Of a stretch of DNA of 33,132 nt, positions 22,585-29,109 are shown in pieces. The stretch lies in the IMG/VR virus record IMGVR_UViG_3300027861_000114, positions 1 through 33,132 of that record. One strand, given 5' to 3'. A program made the position numbers and the translations under genes. Under the pieces are notes generated by a model. The model did not search any database and had not been told where the DNA came from. It saw only the letters and a list, made by a program, of their open reading frames with translations. Positions within the stretch are counted from its first letter, which is position 1; each line of letters starts with the position of its first letter. The stretch is from a virus.

Positions 22585-22774
22585 AATTAAGATCACAGTC
22601 ACAGATGCAATGCTCGATGAGCTACGCAGAAGATCGAAGAAACAGGACATGAACGTTAGCAAGTATATACGCAGCGTGTTATCCAAAGACCTTATCGGAC
22701 CCGAACAGAAGCATCTTCACAACGATGTTGTACGAGTCGGGCGACCCCAAGTACACAAACAGGATGAGACATAA
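22574..22774 (+). CDS. ribbon-helix-helix (Arc/CopG-like) DNA-binding protein
   Basis: 66 aa: a beta strand TRIKITVTDAM (residues 3-13), helix LDELRRRSKKQD, then NVSKYIRSVL, the standard ribbon-helix-helix pattern with the short strand binding the major groove as a dimer. It is a likely repressor or activator of early genes, possibly acting on the direct repeats in the 18.4 kb leader, but that link is only inferred. The stop overlaps the next start (ATAATGA). Confidence 0.75.
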   Translation: MTTRIKITVTDAMLDELRRRSKKQDMNVSKYIRSVLSKDLIGPEQKHLHNDVVRVGRPQVHKQDET

Positions 22775-23217
22775 TGACGAAGTACAAGATACGAAAAGCA
22801 ACAGTCAACGATCTACCTTCGCTCATGGAGATAGAACACCTCGCAATCAAGGAGTCATTGCCTGTTGAAACCATCTCGTTAATCATGGACAACTCGAACT
22901 ACACCGTTTCTGTATGCACCGTTGACCTTGATAGCGACGAAGAAATCCTCGGCTACACAATGTGGCAGGACGTGGACAACACGCATGTGATCTCACGCTT
23001 GCTTGTTCATCCTTCGTGCTGGAACCGAGGTATTGGCAAGGCATTAATGACTCATATCATTGATGACTCAGAGAAGTGCGGTAACGAATGTGATTTTGTT
23101 TGCATTCCAGATCAAGCCGTATTGCTGTTCCCGTTTTTCTTACGCAGTCTTGGGTTCAAGTTGAACCGCAAAGCTGGTATCGTTTCCCTGTATTCATTCA
23201 CCGGAGAATCAGAATGA
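22774..23217 (+). CDS. GNAT-family acetyltransferase
   Basis: 147 aa. Residues 76-92 (LLVHPSCWNRGIGKALM) carry the acetyl-CoA-binding motif A, after a beta bulge at ISRLLV. N-terminal KIRKATVNDLPSLMEIEHLA is the usual GNAT start, and the end FFLRSLGFKLNRKAGIV matches motif B (f..k.GF). The substrate cannot be told; phage GNATs can modify host proteins or antibiotics-like compounds. It overlaps the exonuclease start (ATGA). Confidence 0.82.
   Translation: MTKYKIRKATVNDLPSLMEIEHLAIKESLPVETISLIMDNSNYTVSVCTVDLDSDEEILGYTMWQDVDNTHVISRLLVHPSCWNRGIGKALMTHIIDDSEKCGNECDFVCIPDQAVLLFPFFLRSLGFKLNRKAGIVSLYSFTGESE
23201..23207 (+). promoter_or_regulatory. extended ribosome site CACCGGAGA of the exonuclease gene
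   Basis: The element TTCACCGGAGA (copy three of five) lies inside the end of the GNAT gene, with GGAG 8 bases before the ATG at 23214. It sets the exonuclease start; the open frame itself extends back to 23100. Confidence 0.55.
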
Positions 23218-24020
23218 AAAGTTCAATTGAATGTAGCGTTCGTTACGACGAAAGCAACGAAGATTACCACGCAGACAAGCAGTGGATCTCATCTTCGCAA
23301 GTCAAAGCATTTGCAAGCGGACCTAGTGTCTACAAGATGCGGTACGTTGACGAATACAAACAGCCGTACAACAAGTCGTTTGCTCTCGGCTCGTTAGTTC
23401 ACTGCATGGTTCTTGAGCCCGACAAGGTTGAACAGCGATACATCGCTGCTCCGCATCATGATCGACGCACCAAGGAGTACAAAACTTGGGCCAATCATTA
23501 CGCAAATGACTCGCGAACAATCGTCAGTGCAAAGGAGTGGGACACAGCTAACGCTTGTAGCGATGCTGTCTACGACAACCCGTTCGCCTCTGCACTGTTT
23601 ACGACTAACGGAACCGTTGAAGCAAGCTACAGGTTCAAGCATCGCGGTATTCAATGCAAGTTCCGTCCTGACAAGCTAATCGCTGAACGCAAGATCGTTG
23701 TTGACCTGAAAACGATCAGCGAGTGTACGCTGCCGGAGATCCTTCGCTCAGTACGCAAGTACAAGTACGGGCTACAGGCAGCACACTACACAGTCGGAGC
23801 AGAAACAGTATGCGGAGGTACAGAGCGATTCAAGTTCTACTTTGTGTTTGTTGAAACCTCTGCACCGTTTCGATGCTGCTGTCTTGAAGTCTTGCCAGAT
23901 AGCTTGTACGGCAAGATTGAATTGTGGGAGCAGAACCTATGCGAGCTTGATAGCAGGCTGCGACTTGATGACTGGACTGAAACTGAATTCTATACGCAAC
24001 TACAAGAGATCGAGGTTTGA
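23214..24020 (+). CDS. PD-(D/E)XK exonuclease (RecE C-terminal / PDDEXK_12-like)
   Basis: 268 aa. N-terminal QWISSSQVKAFASGP and FALGSLVHCMVLEPDKVEQR is the entry pattern of this nuclease group. Active-site residues are Glu137 (EASYR), Asp153 in FRPDK, and Asp164-Leu-Lys166 in VVDLKTIS, followed by YGLQAAHYTVG. Such enzymes resect one strand of DNA ends so that the partner annealase can load. The partner RecT gene follows after 2 bases. Confidence is high because motif and neighbour agree. Confidence 0.88.
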   Translation: MKSSIECSVRYDESNEDYHADKQWISSSQVKAFASGPSVYKMRYVDEYKQPYNKSFALGSLVHCMVLEPDKVEQRYIAAPHHDRRTKEYKTWANHYANDSRTIVSAKEWDTANACSDAVYDNPFASALFTTNGTVEASYRFKHRGIQCKFRPDKLIAERKIVVDLKTISECTLPEILRSVRKYKYGLQAAHYTVGAETVCGGTERFKFYFVFVETSAPFRCCCLEVLPDSLYGKIELWEQNLCELDSRLRLDDWTETEFYTQLQEIEV

Positions 24021-24022
24021 AT

Positions 24023-24808
24023 ATGACTACGCAACTATCACTACGACAGAACCTGCAGGGCGATGCTTTCAAAGAACGACTCGCGAGTGTGCTTCCGATG
24101 CACATTACTCCTGAAAGAATGGTCGCAGTCACACTGACTGCATTGAGTCGAACCCCCGCACTTTCAGGGTCGGACATTGATCAGGCATCGTTCTTCAAGT
24201 CAATGATGACACTGAGCGAGATCGGCCTTGAGCCGAACGGTACCCATGCTCACCTGATTCCGTTCTTCAATTCGAAGCGGCAGTGTCGAGAGGTTCAGTT
24301 GATCGTGGATTACAAAGGTCTTGTACTGTTAGCTAGCCGAGCAGGTTACACAGTTCAGGCCAGAGTCGTCTACTACAACGACGAGCTTGAGTACGATGGA
24401 TTTGAAGTCACTCGTCACGTTCCTGCTTACCTACTTGGCAAGGACAACGGTGACGTGCTTGCGTTCTATTGCATCGTTACCTCAGAGAAAGATCGACGCA
24501 TTGAGTTTATGTCGAAGGCAGAGGTAGACAAGGTGCGTACAGCAAGTCGCGGAGGGTCATCGGGTCCGTGGCGAGATCACTATGTTGAGATGGGCAAGAA
24601 AACAGTGTTCCGTCGAGCCGCGAAGTACATTCCCTTTGAGCCGCAGACTGCGACCGCGATCCTGAAAGGCGATGATGATGTTCCTGAATCTTTGAGCAAG
24701 CAGCGGTCCAAGACAGTTGACGTTGCGGAGTTCAAAGCTATGTTGGATGTGTCTCATCAGACGGACGAGTCACAGTCGAACGCTTCTCCGGTGACACACG
24801 ACGAGTAG
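24023..24808 (+). CDS. recT: RecT-family single-strand annealing protein
   Basis: 261 aa. The block SFFKSMMTLSEIGLEPNGTH, then AHLIPFFN, REVQLIVDYKGLVLLASRAG and VQARVVYYND matches the RecT family core, which coats single-stranded DNA and anneals it to complementary strands during phage recombination. The end is acidic and flexible (from about 215). GAGG at 24013-24016 serves the ATG; TTG 6 bases upstream is less likely. Last gene before a strong hairpin, closing the early operon. Confidence 0.9.
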   Translation: MTTQLSLRQNLQGDAFKERLASVLPMHITPERMVAVTLTALSRTPALSGSDIDQASFFKSMMTLSEIGLEPNGTHAHLIPFFNSKRQCREVQLIVDYKGLVLLASRAGYTVQARVVYYNDELEYDGFEVTRHVPAYLLGKDNGDVLAFYCIVTSEKDRRIEFMSKAEVDKVRTASRGGSSGPWRDHYVEMGKKTVFRRAAKYIPFEPQTATAILKGDDDVPESLSKQRSKTVDVAEFKAMLDVSHQTDESQSNASPVTHDE

Positions 24809-24830
24809 CTCGAACCGATCCTGTTGCGTT

Positions 24831-24864
24831 CCAGCCCCCTGACAGCTATCAGTTAGGGGGCTGG
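24831..24864 (+). terminator. hairpin terminator after recT
   Basis: CCAGCCCCCT (24831-24840) pairs with AGGGGGCTGG (24855-24864) over 10 bp, with a further TGA/TCA pairing inside the loop. Only ATTCGTTT follows, so the U-tract is weak, but the stem is very GC-rich and lies 22 bases after the recT stop. Confidence 0.65.
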
Positions 24865-25019
24865 ATTCGTTTAGGGGGGTCAGGTAGCTCCCCTGACCTA
24901 TCTCACAGGCCGAGATAGCCTAGTTCGCGTCTGAAATGCTTGGTTATAGCCCCTCAGACTATCCCGAGGCACAGAAGCTACAGGGGTCCGGTAAAACAGG
25001 GGGCAAGATCGAAGAACTA

Positions 25020-25091
25020 GGGGTCAGTTCAGCGAGGTTCACGACGAGCATAAACATATTCGTTGTGTCTATCGTTTTTTAATCTGACCCC
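25020..25091 (+). other. nested inverted repeat with internal hairpin and T-run
   Basis: Outer arms GGGGTCAG (25020-25027) and CTGACCCC (25084-25091) match perfectly. Inside lies an 8-bp hairpin CACGACGA/TCGTTGTG (25040-25047 with 25060-25067, one G-T) followed 7 bases later by six T. The inner hairpin plus T-run could act as a terminator or anti-terminator switch. Confidence 0.5.
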
Positions 25092-25355
25092 AGTAGACAG
25101 ACAGCTTCGGATCTGTATTTTGGATAGCTGTCTCGGATGCCGACACAAACAGCATCACCTGCGGGCGTTTGATAGCCGCCCAGCCGCGACAGGTCGCCCT
25201 GTCCCGTATCTTCTCGCCAAAGAATAGCTACACCAATCAGACATGATCTGTGGGAGTGGACTTTCGAGTGTGACCCGCTGTTTGACTCTTTCAAATAGCA
25301 AGCTGGCTAGTAGGGAATTGTTACACACCTACACAGCAAAACAAAATCAAATTAA

Positions 25356-25389
25356 CCCCCCTTCCTTTCAAGCATGTGCTTGAAGGGGG
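25356..25389 (+). other. C-rich/G-rich hairpin before a small-gene operon
   Basis: CAAGCA/TGCTTG forms the top of the hairpin and CCCCCTT/AAGGGGG its base, with CCTTT bulged on the 5' side. It is 28 bases before the start at 25418. No T-run follows; likely a leader hairpin or attenuator of that operon. Confidence 0.5.
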
Positions 25390-25417
25390 TTGGGTATTAC
25401 TTGTTATAGGTTTACAG

Positions 25418-25762
25418 ATGAGACAAAAACAAAAGAACAAACGAGAGTGGTTGTACGGAGAACTACGCAGCACAAAAGACTTGTTCATTCGGTCGCGTGA
25501 TAAGCGGGCAAAGGAGACTATGCCAGCGGGTACGACAATGCCGTACAGATTGCGGTTGTTTGGATTGCCTATTACAGACGCTGTGACTGTTACTGCGAGA
25601 TCCGTTGATGATGCAGCAGAGCGTTTAGCGGATTCCATCATGCAGACATCAAGTAGTCCGAGCAGTCAGATTCGCATTGTCTCGATGGATAACAAAATTG
25701 CTTGGACCTTTGAGCAAGGCAAGCTATTGAGGAAAGTTGATCGCACCTACACCGGAGAATAA
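25418..25762 (+). CDS. unknown small protein
   Basis: 114 aa with basic N-terminus (RQKQKNKREWLYGELRSTKD) and a beta-looking C-terminal half. Start at 25418 or the internal ATG of MPAGTTMPYRLRLFG. No family recognised. Next gene follows after the ACCGGAGA ribosome element at 25751-25758. Confidence 0.5.
   Translation: MRQKQKNKREWLYGELRSTKDLFIRSRDKRAKETMPAGTTMPYRLRLFGLPITDAVTVTARSVDDAAERLADSIMQTSSSPSSQIRIVSMDNKIAWTFEQGKLLRKVDRTYTGE
25751..25758 (+). promoter_or_regulatory. extended ribosome site ACCGGAGA
   Basis: Copy four of the element, CCTACACCGGAGA, with GGAG 7 bases before the ATG at 25765 and overlapping the end of the previous gene. Confidence 0.6.
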
Positions 25763-25764
25763 TC

Positions 25765-25998
25765 ATGTTCAATGAATCAGAAGAAAAACAAGCCCGTCAG
25801 TTGTACTGCCGATGGTTTGCGAAGTTCCCGAAGATGAAGAACCCTACTGATATCAACAGCAGATCGAAGTACGACTTCGCGATGCAGATTGGTTGGGAGA
25901 AGATGAGACTAATGATGACCGCAAGAAAAGCAAACACGGACAAGAACGGCTACCCGTACCCTTGGACGAAATCAGAATTTTGGAGTGATAGCAAATGA
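25765..25998 (+). CDS. unknown small basic protein
   Basis: 77 aa, rich in Lys/Arg and Trp: ARQLYCRWFAKFPKMKNPTD, then ARKANTDKNGYPYPWTKSEF. No known motif. Overlaps the next gene by 4 bases (ATGA). Confidence 0.5.
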   Translation: MFNESEEKQARQLYCRWFAKFPKMKNPTDINSRSKYDFAMQIGWEKMRLMMTARKANTDKNGYPYPWTKSEFWSDSK

Positions 25999-26198
25999 CG
26001 CAGGACGGAACGACTGATGATGACAAACCCGCAGGCAACGTATGTTGCGATACCTGCAACGAAAGTTGCGATCTCATATACGAGGATTGCGGGTTCGGTA
26101 CTACAGAAGCGTGGGGCTATGTAACCTCGCACGAAGATTGGCAGTGGGTTAGCTCCTGTTGCTTCGATACTTACACACCGGAGAACAATGATGAATAA
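25995..26198 (+). CDS. small Cys-rich protein, possible metal-binding
   Basis: 67 aa with CCDTCNESC (residues 17-25), Cys32 and Cys54-Cys55, so paired and spaced cysteines that could bind zinc. Very acidic overall. The ribosome element for the next gene lies inside its end. Confidence 0.5.
   Translation: MTQDGTTDDDKPAGNVCCDTCNESCDLIYEDCGFGTTEAWGYVTSHEDWQWVSSCCFDTYTPENNDE
26177..26184 (+). promoter_or_regulatory. extended ribosome site ACCGGAGA
   Basis: Copy five, TTACACACCGGAGA, ahead of ATGs at 26188 and 26191. It supports a 55-aa gene too short to be found by length alone. Confidence 0.55.
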
Positions 26199-26358
26199 AC
26201 AAGAACCAAAAGACGAGATCGCTTCGCTACGAGAACAGATTTCGACGCTTCGACTGTTGCTTGGAATCAGACAAGACACAATCGACAGTCTGCGAGCAGT
26301 GTTGAAGCACGTATCAGAACTTACAAGTGGAAAAACGGAGAATGATAATGAACTATAG
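26191..26358 (+). CDS. very small coiled-coil-like protein
   Basis: 55 aa: MNKQEPKDEIASLREQISTL, RLLLGIRQDTIDSLRAVLKH, ending TENDNEL. Leu/Ile residues fall with heptad-like spacing, giving a short leucine-zipper look. It overlaps the previous gene by 8 and the next by 11 bases, and an extended ribosome element precedes it; the ATG at 26188 would add one Met. Function unknown. Confidence 0.55.
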   Translation: MNKQEPKDEIASLREQISTLRLLLGIRQDTIDSLRAVLKHVSELTSGKTENDNEL

Positions 26359-26548
26359 GCTTGAAGTATTTGGGGTGAACGAAAGCACGGGTTATCATCA
26401 GCGTGGTTATGATCGACGTTGCTTCGCAAACGCAGACTACAACGTGTGGCTGAAATTACTCGAAGATGGGGTATGCAATCGCATCAAGTTGATCGACACA
26501 ACAACAGGCATTACGATCAAGGAGGCAGTTCTATGTCCAACCGAGTAA
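26348..26548 (+). CDS. unknown 66-aa protein
   Basis: Starts MNYRLEVFGVNESTGYHQRG after ACGGAGAATGATA. Its pattern of short strands ending in KLIDTTTGITIKEAV suggests a small beta domain. Overlaps both neighbours. No family recognised. Confidence 0.5.
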   Translation: MNYRLEVFGVNESTGYHQRGYDRRCFANADYNVWLKLLEDGVCNRIKLIDTTTGITIKEAVLCPTE

Positions 26549-27081
26549 CAAATGACATAGCTCGAAGGGAGTTGTTTCAGATAGCAAAGTTTTATCCGAC
26601 GCTTTCAGGCTTGTTATGCAAAACGTGCAAGGCAGGAGGTACTGAAAGGTTCGGGACTGTTTGGGCTACAAAGCTAACGGAAGCAAACCTTGCGGTTGAT
26701 CACTTCATAAATGTGTGCGACGAGTACGCATCCGGTGAGGTTGACATGCCAAATCCATCTGATCGACTGTGTCGTGACATCATAGTTGCAGTACGCGACA
26801 GGATGCACTCTGAGACAAGACGCTTGCGACAGTTTGAAAAGTATCACGATCAGAAGCGAGACGTAGGAGCTATGCAAAAGGTTCGAGCCGATGGCATTTA
26901 CGGGTATTGGGGAATTGAACTTGGTCGTATGTTAGCTCAAGGTCATTTGACCAAGGAGGAACACGACAAAAGGTTCAAGGAGGTACGAGCATACGACATG
27001 GAGGATGGTCCGCTACCGGATTGGGTAAACAATGCCAAAGCTATACGAGGTGACGATACCGTACGTCCTCAAAAACCATAA
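26533..27081 (+). CDS. unknown helical protein with N-terminal CxxC
   Basis: 182 aa. MSNRVTNDIARRELFQIAKF, then CKTCKAGG (CxxC, residues about 32-39), FGTVWATKLTEANLAVDHFI and a charged C-terminus. The start at 26533 follows GGAGG at 26520-26524; the open frame reaches back to 26419. It overlaps the RusA-like gene by 50 bases. A role next to a Holliday junction resolvase is possible but unproven. Confidence 0.55.
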   Translation: MSNRVTNDIARRELFQIAKFYPTLSGLLCKTCKAGGTERFGTVWATKLTEANLAVDHFINVCDEYASGEVDMPNPSDRLCRDIIVAVRDRMHSETRRLRQFEKYHDQKRDVGAMQKVRADGIYGYWGIELGRMLAQGHLTKEEHDKRFKEVRAYDMEDGPLPDWVNNAKAIRGDDTVRPQKP

Positions 27082-27430
27082 CGCAGGACAGCAGCGGGCA
27101 TGGCAGATTGCAGCAGCGGAACGCAAGAGATGTGAAAAGCAACTGCGAGCAGAAGGTTATATCCGTAAGCCATGCGAGCGACCGATTTCACTTGAGGTAG
27201 TTCGCAATCTTGGTCCGAAGCAAAGGTTCTGGGACAACGATAGCATCCTGCGAGGTACCGCGAAGCAATTGATCGACTCACTTGTTGCTTGCGGTTGGTT
27301 CAAGGATGACAGTCCTGCATATTTGCAACAGGTCATTGGCAGACAACAAGTTCTGTTCGATGACGAGAACAAAAGATTGACTGCGAGTACGACCATTGTA
27401 ATGTGGTCAACCTTCGCAACATTCAGTTAG
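27032..27430 (+). CDS. RusA-like Holliday junction resolvase
   Basis: 132 aa. Core acids Asp68 and Asp70 (FWDNDSI), then KQLIDSLVACGWFKDDSP with Lys78, Asp82 and Asp92-Asp93, reproduce the RusA pattern (DxDN, then K..lDaL...g...DD). The N-terminus YEVTIPYVLKNHNAGQQRAW is also typical of the family. RusA dimers cut four-way junctions, which would process intermediates produced by the exonuclease-RecT pair. It is the last gene before the terminator. Confidence 0.75.
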   Translation: MPKLYEVTIPYVLKNHNAGQQRAWQIAAAERKRCEKQLRAEGYIRKPCERPISLEVVRNLGPKQRFWDNDSILRGTAKQLIDSLVACGWFKDDSPAYLQQVIGRQQVLFDDENKRLTASTTIVMWSTFATFS

Positions 27431-27434
27431 AACA

Positions 27435-27468
27435 GCCCCCGTAGCATACGCTGCGGGGGCGTTTTTTT
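27435..27468 (+). terminator. strong rho-independent terminator
   Basis: GCCCCCGTAGC (27435-27445) pairs with GCTGCGGGGGC (27450-27460) over 11 bp with one G-T and an ATAC loop, directly followed by GTTTTTTT. It lies 4 bases after the RusA stop and cleanly separates the upstream small-gene operon from the late genes downstream. Confidence 0.93.
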
Positions 27469-27476
27469 CGTCTACA

Positions 27477-27494
27477 TAATTCCGCAGGACGGAC
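27477..27494 (+). repeat. 18-base repeat, copy 2
   Basis: Second copy of the repeat described at 5882-5899; it lies in the non-coding gap and carries the GCAGGACGG that is complementary to 27599-27607. Confidence 0.5.
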
Positions 27495-27513
27495 CGCCAA
27501 ACTTGTATCCGTA

Positions 27514-27616
27514 GGTTTTGAATGTCACAATCATGTGCTTGTGGGGTCAAAACATCCGGCAGGACGGTTGTAATTCTAGTCGCCCCACTTTGTTGCTTCC
27601 GTCCTGCTTCAAAACC
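27514..27616 (+). ncRNA. structured leader RNA with predicted pseudoknot
   Basis: The 3' strand CCGTCCTGCTTCAAAACC (27599-27616) is the perfect complement of GGTTTTGAA (27514-27522) and GCAGGACGG (27559-27567), whose halves are split by a 36-base bulge. Inside the bulge GTGGGG (27541-27546) pairs with CCCCAC (27583-27588) in the hairpin loop, giving a pseudoknot. A second GCAGGACGG at 27484-27492 and TCAAAAC at 27547-27553 compete for the same partners, suggesting alternative folds. The structure ends 12 bases before the start at 27629, next to the GAGGG ribosome site, so it may control translation. I do not recognise it as a known RNA family. Confidence 0.6.
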
Positions 27617-27628
27617 AACGAGGGAACG

Positions 27629-27976
27629 ATGCGTTTTACAACACTGTGTCTTTTGATCGCGGCTTGCATTATTGGCTTGAGCTTGAATAGCTCATCGGAT
27701 GCTGGGGATGTCCGCGAGGTTGAAGTGGAGCAAGTTAAACAGACTGCTGTATCTGCCCCCCTGTTTCAACGAACAAGAAGCAGAACGGTTAACGTGGAGG
27801 TAAGCGAAACAGCCGCTCCTGTGCAAGCTCGATGCGGGCCGAACGGATGCAGCACTGTCAGGTCGAGAGTAGTTGAGTCGATCAGACAACCTCGCAGCCG
27901 TGGCGGGTTCATTGCAAGACTGCGTAATCGTAGCTCGCGTCGAACTGTTTCAGTATCTCGCGGATTCAGTCGCTAA
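27629..27976 (+). CDS. secreted small protein
   Basis: 115 aa. MRFTTLCLLIAACIIGLSLN is a clear signal peptide with a basic start and hydrophobic core. The mature part has SRTVNVEVSE, CGPNGCSTVRSRVV (two Cys) and a strongly basic C-terminus (RLRNRSSRRT). Such proteins are common around planctomycetes, from memory only. Start at 27629 after GAGGG. Overlaps the next gene by one base. Confidence 0.6.
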   Translation: MRFTTLCLLIAACIIGLSLNSSSDAGDVREVEVEQVKQTAVSAPLFQRTRSRTVNVEVSETAAPVQARCGPNGCSTVRSRVVESIRQPRSRGGFIARLRNRSSRRTVSVSRGFSR

Positions 27977-28389
27977 TGCGTAGCTTGTTTGTCCTCGCAG
28001 CGGCATTGTTTTTTGCTGCTATTGCTTTCGAAGATCGTACAGTCGCGGATGCTCCGACCGAAACTCGGCGTGTTCTGTATGTCGTCGAGCAACAAGAACG
28101 ATCAGTACTGCGAGGACAGGCAATCGCACAGAGTCGAGCAGACTACATGGCTTCGTACAACTTCAAAGGACACCCACCAAAGTCAGCCGGCAATCAATGG
28201 TCGGTCAAGGGAGCAAACTTTGAAGGCGTAGGATGGAATAGCTCCCCGACTCGCGATGCAAACAGAGTTGGCACCTGTAGGCCAAGCGGCAGATCAGGTA
28301 GTCAAGACGATAACAGTCGAACATTGTTAGGCGATGCTGTAAGTCGCAGCCGCTACGGAACTTTCAGAGTACGAATTTGGGGTCGATAA
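27976..28389 (+). CDS. secreted protein with EGVGWNSSP motif
   Basis: 137 aa. MRSLFVLAAALFFAAIAFED is a signal peptide. The mature part has QSRADYMASYNFKGHPP, GANFEGVGWNSSP and TLLGDAVSRSRYGTFRV, a block I associate with small secreted planctomycete proteins related to CAP/SCP-like domains. Function unknown; the gene could be host-derived. Starts at the last base of the previous stop region. Confidence 0.6.
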   Translation: MRSLFVLAAALFFAAIAFEDRTVADAPTETRRVLYVVEQQERSVLRGQAIAQSRADYMASYNFKGHPPKSAGNQWSVKGANFEGVGWNSSPTRDANRVGTCRPSGRSGSQDDNSRTLLGDAVSRSRYGTFRVRIWGR

Positions 28390-28742
28390 TGCGGAACAAC
28401 AAAGCGTTTCAATTCTGCGTAGGTGCATTTGTGTTGTTCCTTGCATTTCGGCTCTATCAAGAGCAATGGTTCACCTCATTGTTCGAGCAACGCAGCAACG
28501 AGGACGGAGTAGAATCGCTCGATCTCGTTGCGATGTTCATTACGGCTGCGGTATCCGCAGTGCAGATGGTTGGCTTGATTGCGATAGGTATCGTTGCTGG
28601 ATTGCAACCGTTAGTCACAAGTCTTATGGATGGCATGATCGGTATGTTATCGCCAAGTCAAAGCAAGTCCGATGACTCTGTTCAAGAACTGCTCAAACGA
28701 ATCGCTGATCTCGAAGCAGCGAACGAGAAAACAGATGCCTGA
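28389..28742 (+). CDS. small membrane protein, holin candidate
   Basis: 117 aa with two hydrophobic segments, AFQFCVGAFVLFLAFRLY (residues about 5-22) and LVAMFITAAVSAVQMVGLIA with IGIVAGLQPL (about 46-75), then a charged coil (DDSVQELLKRIADLEAAN). Two membrane spans and a charged tail next to a peptidase gene fit a holin, but this is only a shape argument. Start at 28389 (TAATG). Confidence 0.5.
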   Translation: MRNNKAFQFCVGAFVLFLAFRLYQEQWFTSLFEQRSNEDGVESLDLVAMFITAAVSAVQMVGLIAIGIVAGLQPLVTSLMDGMIGMLSPSQSKSDDSVQELLKRIADLEAANEKTDA

Positions 28743-29109
28743 ACAGCAACAGAAGATCAATCCTGTTTTGCTGTTAATCATTGCAGCGGTAATCGGCTAC
28801 TTCGTACTCGCACGAAAAGCGGACAACAACGAGCCGCCGCCAAAACCTACTGCGGGAGCTACAGTCGTCATTGTTCCTCCGGTCGGGTTCGGTGCCAGCA
28901 TGAAACTCGATGAGTGGGCTGCGAAAAACAAGGTCGAAATTCGTCGCTATCGCGAGGATGCTGACGTAAGCAAGGCCGAGCCAGAGGTTCGAGAGTTGTT
29001 CGAACTTACGAAGGGCAATCGTCCGTGTGCGATCACTGATCTGAATGGTCGCATTGAGATCCTTCCGTTAGACGAATCGCTACTCCAACGATTGGACGAT
29101 CTGAAATGA
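28735..29109 (+). CDS. membrane-anchored small protein
   Basis: 124 aa. One N-terminal membrane span, NPVLLLIIAAVIGYFVLARK, followed by a periplasmic-type domain (EWAAKNKVEIRRYREDADVS, then ICP-like KGNRPCAITDLNGRIEILPL). Possibly a spanin-like or membrane accessory protein; no specific motif. Start 28735 overlaps the previous gene by 8 bases. Confidence 0.5.
   Translation: MPEQQQKINPVLLLIIAAVIGYFVLARKADNNEPPPKPTAGATVVIVPPVGFGASMKLDEWAAKNKVEIRRYREDADVSKAEPEVRELFELTKGNRPCAITDLNGRIEILPLDESLLQRLDDLK

Larger units (their letters stand above)
24809..25417 (+). promoter_or_regulatory. 609-base non-coding, hairpin-rich region
   Basis: No supported gene; a 71-aa frame on the minus strand at 25079-25294 looks accidental. 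After the terminator it holds tandem hairpins GGTCAGG/CCTGACC (24878-24898) and CTATCTC/GAGATAG (24898-24918), an inverted repeat GGGGTCAG/CTGACCCC (25020-25027 with 25084-25091) that encloses hairpin CACGACGA/TCGTTGTG (25040-25067) and a T6 run (25075-25080), then GACAGCT/AGCTGTC (25100-25132), GGGCG/CGCCC (25163-25181), GACAGG/CCTGTC (25188-25203), and a long C-rich/G-rich hairpin at 25356-25389. Candidate origin, packaging or regulatory-RNA region. Confidence 0.5.

Noticed and set aside
22763-22771. GATGAGACA, as in the hammerhead 3' part
   Set aside because: Preceded by CAG, not CT, and no GAAA with stem III/stem I arrangement upstream; it is the end of the RHH gene.
25079-25294. 71-aa open frame on the minus strand
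   Set aside because: No ribosome site, no known motif, opposite strand to all other genes, overlaps several hairpins.
25417-25425. GATGAGACA before the gene at 25418
   Set aside because: No GAAA, no cleavage triplet and no stem I in the 70 bases upstream; likely coincidence with the start codon.
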